From Bagarius yarrelli (Eukaryota > Chordata > Actinopteri > Siluriformes > Sisoridae), in the NCBI GenBank assembly GCA_005784505.1, contig VCAZ01000149.1, positions 611,501 through 675,500 on the forward strand: a stretch of 64,000 bases of DNA, given 5' to 3'. The notes below the pieces were generated by a model that was given only the letters and a program-made list of their open reading frames with translations, was not told the origin of the DNA and ran no database searches. Positions 11,753-24,400 of this stretch are shown here, piece by piece. Each line of letters begins with the position of its first letter. The first letter of the stretch is position 1. The position numbers and the translations under genes are program-made.

Positions 11753-14450
11753 TTAGACATCCTGGTTGGTGATAAGTTTCTGCATCCTCTTGATCTTACG
11801 TTTGTTTTTAGGCAGGGGTTTGTCGTACAAGCCGCTTTTCAGCAGGTGCTCTTTGCTGTGGTGGACCTGAGCACCATGCTGTAGCTGGAACGAACAAAGA
11901 GCTCGCAGAGGCTTCAGTAGAACCTTCACACAGAAAGTAAAAGAACAATGACAAAAAAGGTTATTGTTAACTTAGGAGTGTAACTAAAGAATCTCTTTTT
12001 TCCCCTCACTTGCACTCTCTCTCTGTCTGTCTGTCTTTTCTCTCAGTCTTACTCACCTCCTGTATGGCTTGGTTTTTCTCCATGATGGATAGGGTGACTG
12101 CAGCACACTCGAGTGTGGACAGGCACATGTTGGTGGGCTGAGTGCGGATCACGTACTGACTCGACGGGGCGCTGTTTAGCTGCACCTGCAAAATCACAGA
12201 GTTTCTGTTATGGTTTGTATAGTAACAGTTCATTTGCATGGTAGAAGCGCTGTAGTGTGTGTAAGCTGATTCTGTGGAGATGTAACTAAAGATTTATGGA
12301 GGAAATCCCGCTTTGTTACACTTAGAACAGATTTTAAAAAATAAATAGCAGAATTTCTTTTAAGCCATGCTGAAGCTTCACCTGTTTGGGTAAGCGGAAC
12401 AGAGCGTTTCTGAGGAACATGTCTTTAGCTTGGCTCCATGTGCCGTCAATGATGAGGACGCTGTGAGGAATCGCTGTGAAGTCCACATTCATGTCCTCCA
12501 GGTTTACAGCGTCTGTTCCGGGATACAAGATGAGGGTGTGCGGATCTCTGCACACAGCCGCTAACTCAGCATGTCTTTGGGGGGAGTTTAAGGATTACTC
12601 TCTGCTATCATGACAGTGAAGAACTCGGAGATAACAGTGAGGTGACGTACCTCTCATCACTAAATCGTCTTCCGATCAGGACTTTACATTTGCCTTTGGG
12701 TAAGCAGGCAGCCAGCAGGGGGACGGTCCGGAGCACACGACTCTCCTGTGAATTTGGTTAGACAGCAAAACAAGATCAGCAGTTTGTTTGATCAAAACAT
12801 TTTAGGCTGCTGACTACAGCAATATAGAGCTTAAAATATAACAAAACTATTTACATTTAAATTGTATTTTTTCATTATTAACAAGTCTAACTTAAAACTG
12901 AATATTAAAGTTTTAAAAAGTTTTTAGCTAGAGTTTTTTTAAAGCTAAAGTTATTAAAATAAAAGTCTAACATACCATTTCTCCATTCACACAGTCTAAA
13001 GTGATTGTAAAACATTTATGGTTTATTATTTATAAGTTATGTTAGTGTTCTCAGCATGTGACATTTGTGTAAATGGTAAAATGGTTTGTTAGACTTTTCA
13101 GTGATTATCTACTCTTCCTTGTAGGTGACCTTCGACTTACTTTCTTTGGGATCTGAATTCTGAAGTTTTAATTTTTCTAATTTAATTTTTAATGTTCTGA
13201 TTTGCTTTCAAACCTGAATATTTGCTGTTCGGTATTCAGAATTAAAAATAAAAAAATTAAATAGATAAATATTCAAAACTATTTTTAACGGCCACATAAA
13301 TACTATTTTGAAATTTTTTTTACAATTTAAATAGCTGTCTTTTTATTACTTGTATCTTTCTTTTTACCTTTCCATCTTTTTAGGAGTTTACTTTAACCTT
13401 TTATTGACTGTATTAAAAGTTCTTTATGGACAGCTCATATTTCTGAATAGCACAAAATCAGTTCCTGGGTTCCTAATAAAGCTCCTCTACATGTTCTATG
13501 ATCAGGCTTTTAATGAAAAGGTGACAGAGACACAGTAAAGTCATCAAAAATGTTTCTTCTAGTACAGTTTATAAATCCAGACATAAGAAACATCTTCACT
13601 ATTTAGCTTTTTCTGACTTTTGATGTTATTGTGGTTCTGTTTTATTCTGTAAATTCTATCTTTGTATCTAACAGCACGTTGGTCATTATACGCTGGATTT
13701 CAATAAATAAACTTTTTAACTCGTCTAACAGTGTGGGAGGAAACACTGACCTCTGCTGGATGCTGCACAATGTACAGGCAGGTGGAGACTTCCAGTGGCT
13801 CGGCGGGAATAAATGGACACAAACACACTTTTTCCGGACGACTGGGAGAAAAAAACAAAACAAAACGGTGAGCTCAAACAGAAAGTTACTTCTAACACCA
13901 AAAACTAGATTAAAGAGCATACAATTATTAATATAGTAACTTCTCGTTCACATTGTCGGTGAAAGCTCCAGGAATTTAAAACGAATTCACTGCTTATAAT
14001 GGCGACGTTTACTGTAAGGAGACATTCATCCATCCATCCATCCGTTTATTCACTGATTTGTGAAATGAGTCTCTCGTGTTTATTAGATAAAGGAATGCGT
14101 GGATTTAATGACAGAATTTATGCACTGTAGACTTTTAGAATGACCTTTTTTACACTTACACCGCTGACTGCCTTACAGCTGTCATACACCATTAAAGCAC
14201 CGCATCAGTGTAAATGAGGAAACATCTGGATCCAAGTAAAACCTGCACGCTAATCAATCAGCCAGCTCAAAAACAACAACAAAACTGCTTACCAGCATCG
14301 TAAACACGTCGGCCTCCTCTCGCTAACTTCCACAGGAAGCTCGGACAAATCTGCAAAACCTTCCGGGCCGTCCTCCTGTGCTGAAACTTCATTAGAAACC
14401 TCGGTGGACGCTTCACTAACAACACAACGTGAAGATGAAGATTCAGACAT
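11753..14450 (-). CDS. dtwd2: DTW-domain tRNA-uridine aminocarboxypropyltransferase 2
   Basis: Six coding exons join in frame to 837 nt (278 aa; human DTWD2 is 298): 14450-14293, 13841-13751, 12745-12651, 12574-12382, 12185-12057 and 11923-11753, all GT-AG. Landmarks: a Cys cluster CLRCCRPEKVCLC (about residues 49-61, probably zinc-binding), YIVQHPAE, VLRTVPLLAACLP, TLILYPG, the DTW-family signature IIDGTWSQAK (DGTW about 158-161) and QPTNMCLSTLECAAV. The family transfers the 3-amino-3-carboxypropyl group of S-adenosylmethionine to uridine, making acp3U in tRNA; DTWD2 acts on the D-loop position (established knowledge). The C-terminus is basic (PKNKRKIKRMQKL). The start ATG at 14450 is the first in-frame Met of an acidic, Ser-rich leader. 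It is transcribed divergently from bdp1. Confidence 0.95.
12930..13740. other. dtwd2 intron, nothing further seen
   Basis: AT-rich intron sequence between dtwd2 coding exons 2 (13841-13751) and 3 (12745-12651). The apparent plus-strand frames at 13350-13538 and 13631-13936 have no gene-like features, and the latter overlaps exon 2 on the opposite strand. Confidence 0.6.
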
Positions 14451-14830
14451 GGCTGGCAACCGGAAATGACGACTTTCATGGCTGTGTTTCGATTGCGTTC
14501 TGTTTGATTCCAGCTAGGTAGAACGCTAGTAGGTTTGTAAACTTCCGCTCTTTTATTTCTGTTTTGCTAAGACTAAACACTATATATTGTTTAAAAACGT
14601 ATAAATGTTGTTTATGAGGTGTGTATATATTGTTAATGGCGTATATATATTTTATTCTAGACAAAAAACCGCTATTTGGAACACGACTCGTTTACGTTAA
14701 CCGGAAATGACGTTTCTAATACACGGCGTCATGGAGGATTTGTTTACTCGCCGATGTCTAAAATTGTAGTAAACCGCCTGCTTTTTCTGCGATAAATGAA
14801 TAACATAATGGAAATGTAAGGATTAAAAAA
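14451..14830. promoter_or_regulatory. dtwd2/bdp1 shared head-to-head promoter region
   Basis: The dtwd2 start codon (14450, minus) and the inferred first non-coding exon of bdp1 (ending near 14830 at AAAAAAGTAAGTCC, plus) face away from each other over less than 400 bp. The 14-base element AACCGGAAATGACG occurs twice in the same orientation, at 14458-14471 and 14699-14712. CCGGAA is an ETS/GABP core and TGACG a CRE half-site. There is no clear TATA box. Co-regulation of the two genes is inferred. Confidence 0.55.
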
Positions 14831-15419
14831 GTAAGTCCCGTAAAATGTATAAATGTTGTTGACTTGCGTGTTAAAAGCGCATTTTTACTGTTTCCCTAAA
14901 GTAGCTAGCCGATCAGTAGCTAGCAGAGTTAGCATTACGTCAAAATCTATAACGTCGGCAGACTATAATAAATTATAATTCTAAAAATGTATGAAACGTT
15001 TGTGCTTTTTTCGAATCGGTATAAAATATTTGGTAAATTTAGGAGGTGCGTTTTAAATGTTAAAAATCTTGTTTATGAATATTATAAACAAATCATTTTA
15101 GTGCACGTGGTTATATTTATTAGAAAACTGTAAGCGAATGAAAGATTAATATATTTAGTTTATAAATCATGGTTTTGTTTTTGATGTGTGAACAATATTC
15201 TTTCTTTTCGACTTTTGTTATTACTACTGTTGGTTAAAATATTTCTTCTTTTCATGTCTTTTTATTTGTATTTTCTAAAGTTCTTAAATCAAAGTGTATT
15301 TTGTCTTTCTATGAGGGGAAATTAGTTCTTAGGCATTTCTTCATTCTTTTTCTATTTTTTGGTTAATTTTTATTTATGTAGTTTTTTATTTATCTCTCTT
15401 TTTCCCACACTAGGTAAGA
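14831..15419 (+). other. inferred bdp1 first intron
   Basis: Between a good donor (GTAAGTCC at about 14831) and the acceptor TTTTTCCCACACTAG ending at 15414 there is only AT-rich sequence. The coding exon with the start codon begins at about 15415, five bases before the ATG at 15420. The non-coding first exon is inferred from these splice signals. Confidence 0.45.
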
Positions 15420-18400
15420 ATGATTCGCAGATCAAGGATCAGCGTGCGGCCCAACGTGACGCCAGCGGGCAGAGCTGCATCTCGAGAAGCCCCACAGGCA
15501 AACGAGACTACAGCGAAAGTCCCAGAAGTCCAAGCTGGAGCTCAGGAGATCGTCCCAGAAGTCCAAGCTGGAGCTCAGGAGATCGTCCCAGAAGTCCAAG
15601 CTGGAGCTCAGGAGATCGTCCCAGAAGTCCAAGCTGGAGCTCAGGAGATCGTCCCAGAAGTCCAAGCTGGAGCTCAGGAGATCGTACCAGAAGTCCAAGC
15701 TGGAGCTCAGGAGATCGTCCCAGAAGTCCAAGCTGGAGCTCAGGAGATCGTACCAGAAGTTCAAGCTGGAGCTCAGGAGATCGTCCCAGAAATCCAAGCT
15801 GGAGAGTTAAAAGAAAAACCAAAAAACCAGGGCGGTGATTTAACCAGTCAGTCTGATCTTAGTGTGACCTCAACGTAAGTTAATCATTATTTTTATAGTT
15901 TAGTTTTTTTATGCTTTTTAAAATGCTAAATAAATACATACTTTGTGTATTTTCATTTATTTGTTTATTTATGTGTTAAAGGGATGTGGGGAGTCAAAGA
16001 TCCTCCACAAACTCTATTTCCACGAGGAGAAAGCGCTTTAGTGTCCTTCCCAACCTCACCAAACCCAGAAGTACTGTAGGCTCCACCCTTAACTCCTCTA
16101 AGCTTCGTAAATCTCCTTCTAGATCTGAAACTATCCCTGAAGTACCCCCTGCCTCCACTCACACCTCCTCTAATGTTCCAAAATCACCGGATAAACAGGA
16201 ACCGACTCAGGAACCTGCACCAGAACCACTTCCAGGCGCCACCAAATCTCTCCAATCTCCTGCCCTTAGACTGCCCTCTCCATCTGTGCACAACCCTTTA
16301 AAGGGCTCTAGGTTCCACAGCAAAGCTGTAACGAAGGCGAAACCTCTTTCTGGAAAAGCCTTACCTGCTCCAGAACCTGCCTCAGAGCTGGACCCTGCTT
16401 CACTTTCCCCATCAGAAGGCAAATCAAAGCGGAGGAATCTCAAAACTGTAACTTTAATTCAGGACAATACAGAGGCATTATCACTGCATGAAGCTAATCA
16501 GGAAGCAGTGGAGTCATCTTGCCCCAACGAGGAATTTTGTTCCAATCCCTCTGCGACGATTTCTGAGCCCCAGAAAGAACCATATGTCCAGGATGGAAAT
16601 GAACTCAGCTCTCCAGGTGAAAGAAAGAAAGCTCAGCAGAACGTCCCGCTGGCCCTGGGGAACCTGAACGATCCCGTAGACCGTCTCAGGTTAGCGCGGG
16701 CCAAAAAACTCAGAGAGCTTCTCAAGAATGAGATCAATAAAGACAAAGTAAGTGTCCGTCAGTCTTTATCTCTTTTCCTTAATTTTATATATGTAATAAA
16801 GTTGTTATTTTTTAATAATAATAATTCCCCTTGTGTTTTTTTTTTTTAATTAGAAAAAGCACCAGAAATCACAGACTGGGATTAGCCACAAGAAAAAAGT
16901 AAAAGATCACACCAAAATGACCATGAGAGAGCTTATCTACTACCTACCGTCCACTAACCCAATGAAGTAAGAGCTCCATGCTACGCCCTTTTTAATAGAA
17001 TTAACAGACACACAGGCCACCCAATCACTGTTACTGGTAGACACACAGGCCACACCTCTTTATCAATCACCTTAAACACACAGGTCACGCCCCATCACTG
17101 TTACTGGCAGACACACAGGTCAAACCTCTTTTATCAATCACCCTCAAAAACACAGGCCATGCCCCATCACTGTAACTAACAGACACACAGGCCACACCTC
17201 TTTTATCTAACAGCTACAGATACACAGGCTCCACCCCTTAACTTAAAACTGGTGTAGAAGCCACAACACTTTCATTGTAACTGACCTGACAGAGGGCACG
17301 GTTCCGCTGTAATGATAGACTTTTTCCACCAGTCCAACAACCAAACCTCTTCACCCACTCTCTTCACTTGCCAGTTTTTTTTTCTTTCTCAGCTTCTTTA
17401 TCTACTAAGGTGTAGCTTACGTACTTTGTAGGTTGCACACCGAAGATGAGCAGAGAACTGAGACGGATGTTCCTTCCTCTCCAAAAGCAGCGTAAGCGTC
17501 TTTGACCTTTAACATATTTCTGTCTGGTTTTGTACATTACCTTCTTTCCGATTAATGATTAAAGATAAATACATGGTACCTTATATCACAATTCTGAGCT
17601 GACAGTCTATTCTTCAGTCCGGCTGTCCCATCAGTGTCTGAGGAGAACGCAGCTGAGGAGGAGGAAGAGGAGGAGCAAGGGGGTGAGGAGGAAGAAACGC
17701 CGCTGGCTCCCCGGGTAAAGGTGGCTGAGGACGGATCTCTTATTATAGACGAGGAAAGGTGAGATTGATTAGAGAAAATACTTGACAATGGTGATTAAGC
17801 GGATTTACTTTTGGCTGGAGATTATAGATTATAGATTTTGTTGGTACGATTATAGCCCTTGAAATAATGACGGTTTCGGGGTTATTAGTGTATAAAATCA
17901 CACATTAACACACTTTTGTATTATTTTTTATGTATTACCTGTACTTGAGAGTGAAACCTTGATGGTGATCCCGCAGGTGCGTTTTTTTAGCAGCAACTCT
18001 TTTACGTTTTCCAAACGTGTTCAGTCATCTTCAGTGACACCCTGGTGTACCCAAAATAATCCCAATTAATAAAAAATAAACTGCCCATTTCATGCACTTA
18101 TTTGTGTCTCTGATAAGCGAGTTGCAGCAGTTTTGTTTCATGCAACAGAAAAGTCGTGTTGCAGAGCCTTTACGTTGAATTAACTGTGACGTTTTAAATC
18201 ACGGTTAAAAAAAAATTTGTTTAGCGGCTGCATGCCTACTTCTGACACTTCTAGTCTAGAACTAATTACTGTTCTGTTGGTGTAGTTTAACCGTACGGGT
18301 ACAGAGGATGAAGGGACCAAATCCAGTGGAGGAGAGAGATCCAATATTTGAGCGTGGTTCCACCACCACCTACTCCAGCTTCAGGAAAGGCACTTACACT

Positions 18401-21400
18401 AAACCCTGGTCCAACCGAGGTAAGGACACGAACATCCTTCCGACGTGCAGCACGTCTACAGTCAAATCATCTTTTTATCACATCTGTCTTTGTGTGTTTT
18501 TGTTTTGTTTAGAGACAGACATGTTTTTCTTGGCCATCAGCATGGTGGGGACCGATTTCTCCATGATCGGACAGCTGTTTCCTCATCGAGCTCGAATAGA
18601 AATTAAGGTGATCACCACAGTGATTTATTTCACTAGATAGACAGGAAAATATTCTTTTTTTGGATTATTAGATGTTCGTGGCTCTGAATGTCTTTTTCTT
18701 TTTAAGAACAAGTTTAAAAAAGAGGAACGAGCTAACTCCTGGAGAATAGACAAAGCGTTCAGTAAGTACTCAGTAACATACAAATACTTTATCCTCTCTC
18801 TGGCTGTTTATTAGCTGGACATAACTTTTGCCCATAATTTTCTACTTCTAGGTTTAATATCATCTGTTTTTTTTGGAAAAACTATAAAATGCACTGATGC
18901 GAATTATAATTGATTTCAGGGGAGAAACGTCGCTTGGACCTTGATTTTTTTAAAGAACTCCTTGCGCATATACTCAGGGCTGAAGATAAGAAACGGAAGA
19001 AAAAGAAACGTTCCTCACAAATTTCCAAGCTTCCCCGACGAAGACCAGGAGGCATGTCGCACAAGTTTCTGCAAATTTTTTTCCTGACATCCTTTTTTCT
19101 CTGTTGATGATTTTATTAACTTTGTCCTGAGAGTTTGCGTCTCTCGTTATAGAGAGGAAGAGGAAAATCTATTCTTCAGACTCTGAAGAGGACGAGAGTT
19201 CAGACAGTGACGCTGTAGAAAGAGAGAAAAAAAATGAGGAAGGGTGCAAAGGTGGAGAAAGCAGAGCTGCTCCAAAAAGAAAGAAAGCAAGTGCATCTCG
19301 GGAAAAGAAAAAAAATCAGGTTTGAGAGTTTATACAGCATTTATAATGCGTTTACATAGCATTTATAACATCGGCTTTAATATGCACATTATATTATAGG
19401 TTTATTATAATTAGATGTTTATTACACTATTTTTTCTAGCTGGACATAGAGCAAATCAAGATCCTGAGAGAAGCTCTACAGCAGAATCACCTGTTAATGA
19501 GTATGAATTCTCACACCTGTACACTCCCACCTGTGATTAATGTAAAAGTGAGTCATATTCACCCTGTTCACCATGGTTGTGATTGGTGATGTTATCGATG
19601 TGGTTGTGTGTTTAGGTTGGATTCCATGGAACAGGAGACTGAGAGCTTTGGTGTGAAACCGGCGCGAAGGTGGAAGCAGAGACAAGATCAGGACTCGCAC
19701 ACCTTAGTCAGAGAGAAACCACATGTATGCTTTCATCCTAATATTTAATATTTACATAATTTAGTTCATGGAACACTGGAATTTTATTCATGTTTTTAGG
19801 TATGAAAGATAATAATAATAATAATAGAGGTAATTTCGAATGGATGTACAGACCAGGCAGTCCAGTGGATGGATGAATGGATGGATGGATAAATAAACTG
19901 GTGAATCATTAATGGAGAGATGGATGGATAGATGGATGGATAAACCGTTGATGGATGAATGGACGAATGAATGAATGAATGGGCAAACTGGTGAATAATT
20001 AATGGAGAAATGGGTGGATTGATGGATAAGCTGTTGATGGATAGATAGATCGGTGGATAGATGATGGCTAAATATGGTGATGGGTGGGTGAATAAACAGA
20101 TGGAAGGCTATTTGGGTTTATAAGTAAATGGTCAGATAAATAGGTGCATAGGCAGATTGTAGATGGATAAATAAACAGATAAGTAGATAAAAAATAATAA
20201 TCAGATAGATTCATAGATGAGTTGATGTTATGAATAATTTAACTAAATAATTTCTTTATTTTGAACACACTCCGTTTAGGATTCGGCAGCCTCAGCGCAA
20301 GAGAATATGAGAGACACTTCTGATATAATTTCCTATGTGGACTCTGAAAACGACGAGGAGCCTGATTTGAGCACTATTCAGAAGCACATTCTTAACAAGC
20401 CCACAAGGTTACCCACAATGCAACAGTGCATGAATGTGGCAAATAAACTAGATGTTCTGTTTTAGTAAAATACAACTTTTTTTTTTTTTTCTGGTGTGTA
20501 AACACACTCAGGTCAGGCCGAATCCCAAAACTCTCTCAGCAGATGATACGGGCAGCAGCAGATGAGGAGGAGGAGGATGAGGAAGAGGAGCAGCTTCCAC
20601 AACTTCCTCTTAAACCTGATGCTCGGTCTTGGGGCTCTCAGGCTAAACGAGGCAGATGGCGTGCCCCACACAAGGTCAAATCCCGACTGCTGACCCTTCG
20701 GGCCTTAGCTGCTGAGGAAGATGATGATGAAGAGGAATGTGGTACAAATCAGGAGGAAAACTATTCTGTTCAGGAGGAGGAAAACCAGGCCTTTGTACCG
20801 ATGGGACTGCGCTCTGTGAGAGCAGTGCAGTCTGACGTAGAGGAAACCATGGAGGAGGTGTGTGTGTGTGTGGACTGTCAGTTTATCAATGTTGTTGCCA
20901 TACCATTTTTTGCATTACTACCATTCATAACTCATATTTACAGTTTTATTTTGGAAAGTTCTGTTGAGGAAAGTAGACATGAAAAACATTCTGTCTATTA
21001 AACATGATCTGGAAATTCTTTTTCTTATTTTCATAACATCAGCACATTCCTAATAATCAGTCTGGGGACTTTTGTGAACTCATTGAATTTTTCCCGTCAT
21101 GCATATTTCTGTTGTATTCATGTATATTTTTTACTGCATGCTTTGCATATCACACTCCTGCTCTCTTCTTCATGGCCTATCAGCTGGACATCTCAGTAAA
21201 TGTGCCTGACGTCCTGGGAATTTCCCAGAATGCTGTGTGCCCTGAGTCGTCCTGTGAGAGGGCGCTGGCCACCATGGGCTCTGTGCCCTGCGAGCATCAG
21301 CTTGACCTGCTTGTTGTAAGTGTCTAAAAATGAAGAATCTTTCTGAATGATGATCAGGCAGTTTATAGTTTGTTTCTAAAATCTGATTGGCTCACCAGGA

Positions 21401-24400
21401 CCTGAAGCTGTAAAAACCCTGATATACACAAACACACCAGTGAAAATACAGTTTATTTCAGGATTAATAATAATGTTTATTATTTCAGGATGTGATTGAG
21501 TTTCTGGCCCCAGACCACATGGAAGGTAATTAGAAAATTTTTAGTTTTTTTTATATGTTCCTGTGAAATGTGTTAGTGTTTTTAACTATACAATGTTTTA
21601 TTTCATGTTATTTTTTTTTTCTCTTAAAATCTTTTAAGTGTCCAAAGAAGCTGCGAGGACGCTACTGACCATTGGACATTCGTCTCAAGTGGCCCAAAGT
21701 GGAGAAGAGGCCAGCACAGGCAAGAATGCTTTTAGTACCTGACTGGGAAGAGTCTAATTTAGTCAGTGTTTCATAGACCCATTGTAGGTGGTATGAAGGA
21801 GGTGTAGTCTCTGGCTTTTTAGTTACAGTGAAGTGGGTGTGGCCACTGGGCTTATCAGTTAGACTGAAGGAGGTGTGGCCTTTGGGGTTATTAGGTACAG
21901 AGTAGAGGCTTGTGGACTTATTGCTTACAGTAAAGAGTTGTGGCCTCAGTTACAGTCAGTCTTTTATCAAACAAGCTTTTTACAACAAAGTCTTTCCTCC
22001 CTAGATGTTATCATTGTTGAGGAACCATCAATTCCTGTCCATGAAGAAGTTCTCATGGAAACGACTGAACAACCCGAAACCACGTTTGAAACCTATGACA
22101 TAGTGACCTCTGACCTTTCTTTTAGCGTTAGCTCACAGACTGATGCAGTTGTTACAGAAAAGAAAACTTCTCCACAGATCTCCGCCTCATCGGCAGAACC
22201 AATCACCTCCCTTGATAATAAACTTCTGTCTGATAAAATCCATCCAGAGACCTCAAACATCACTGTTCCTGAAAAAGCACTTTTAAAGACCCAAATAATC
22301 AACAGAGACTTCAGTGCCAAGCAAAAGGACACTGCAGAAGCAGATGCAAGTTCTACAGGAACACCTAGATCTCCACTAAACGATGATCTAGAAGCAAGAA
22401 CTGCAGAGTCCCACATATCTACAGCGACGGTCCATGTTCATGAGGAAAACTCGCTTAATGAGCCCAAGAAACAAAACTCAGAAATTCATGACGAAAGAGA
22501 AAATCACAAAACAGAGGGGTGTAGTGCCGTCCTGCTAGAGAAAAAGCGGGAGGATGGAGATTCTGAACAAAGGCCTTGTGTGAAGGAGGGGCAGAAAACT
22601 GAAATGAAACAAACTGAAAGGTAGATCAGAAAATCTGATTTCATTGTACAATATCATTCTGGGTTCAATGGTAAAAGTGTGTTCAATTAAAAACTGTGTG
22701 TTTGTGTGTGTGTGTTGCAGTGAGCCTAAGTCATGTTCCTCAGGTTCAAAGTGCTCTGTGAAACCCTGTCAGCCGATCAGAAGATGTCGGGGGCCCAAAC
22801 CCAAACCAAACCTGATGCGGAGTATCAGAACTGCACACATTCAGCAAAAAAGTCCAGAAGGTAAGAAAGAAATGGCCAAAATAAAGATATTTTTGTTTGC
22901 TGTGCACAGAAAAAGAAATAAGACTATAATGTCCAAGTTGTGAAAACAGCAGCGTCTGTATGTGAATTAGACCCGAGTCATTTAAGAAAATGTATTTCTT
23001 TACAGTTCCTGATGAGAAGCGAGCTCCTACCATAATGTGTACTGGCATTCAGCAGCCAGATGGGGGCACCAGCCTCACCCCAGAGCCAGACAGTGAAACT
23101 CCAACCGACGGTGTAATGGTAAAACACTAATCTAACTTGAACGACATTTAGTGTTTGTTAATACTTCTCATATTTACACCTTAGCATTGTTGTGTATTTT
23201 CTTTGGTATACAGGTGAATTCTAATACTACTAATATTAATCCAGAGGAACCTCCTGGAGCTGTGTGTGAAGCGTTAACCTCTGATAAGCCAGTGTTTATT
23301 CTCTCACTCACTGAGGTCCTTCCCACTCTGACAGAAAGAACAGGGCTTGTGACTGATCCTCTCCCACCTCCTACAACAGCTGAAACCTTCTCTAACCCAA
23401 TCAGGTGAGTCCTTGAAGCACGCTAGCAAAATGACCATTGACACCAGCACACACTAGGTTAATAATGTGATAACAGAGATCAGGGTTTTTTAACATTTTT
23501 ACTTCTCTTTGCTTCTTCAGAGTCATAGAAGACGCCACTGTTGATATGGGAGCTACAGGTCCAGATGGAGATCAGGTTTTCGCTCAGCTTCTCCCCACTG
23601 CTCTGATTCCCGTTTCAGAAAAACGCAAGAATGAGAACAGAGAAAATAAAACCATGACTGAGGAGAACTTTAACAATGGGAGAAAACTTCCAGAAGGAGG
23701 CAGAAGAGGTGTGTTATAGAGTATGAGCTGCTGTGCTTTCAACCAGTCTCAGTATATTTTTGCTCATTATCTACATTTTCTTTCTGTTTTTAGCTAAACT
23801 GCAGATAAAACCCAACCCAATTCAGAGAAAGACCAGTTGTGTTCCTCCATCCTCGGACAGAACGAGATTAGCTCCTCAACCAGAACCACAACCTTCATCA
23901 GCTTTAACAGAAGACGCTTCATCAGCAGCTGTTCCTGATAACGGCAAAACCTCAGTTTCTTCAACAGAGCAGACTCCTGAACTTTTACCCCCCGCTGTCA
24001 GGAAGGAGACTCTGCTAATCCAGTCTCCACCTTCCTCTTCGTCTCAAGACATTGTGGAAAGTATCAAACTTTCAGGAACTGACCCTATGGAGCCCAGTGT
24101 GGTGGAGGCAGGGTCACAGCCTGTTCATCAAACCACACCCACAGCTTCGACTGGACCCTTGACAAGGTGAGTGGGTATGGCCTCAGGTGTTAACCCAAGG
24201 AGCCATTAGGTTGTGTTATGCGCCAGCTAGGAGCGCGCTGGGGAAAGTAATAAAAAATAAATAAACAGAAACTTGTTGACATCTCCGTTCAAGATTCAGG
24301 AAAAAATGAATCAAGATAACTTTCTTAGTCAGTTTATTTTTGTAATGAAGAAATTCTGGTTTAGCGATGCATTTCCCAGGGTACAAATGTGAATTTGATG

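Noticed and set aside
15432..15822. Minus-strand repeat proteins over the bdp1 minisatellite
   Set aside because: Shadow frames kept open because the repeat unit is a multiple of three; no other support.
15359..15838. Ser/Arg/Pro-rich frame (PRSPSWSSGDR repeats) overlapping bdp1, resembling an RS-domain protein
   Set aside because: It is the 33-bp repeat read in another frame; the bdp1 frame has the conserved N-terminus and correct splice phase.
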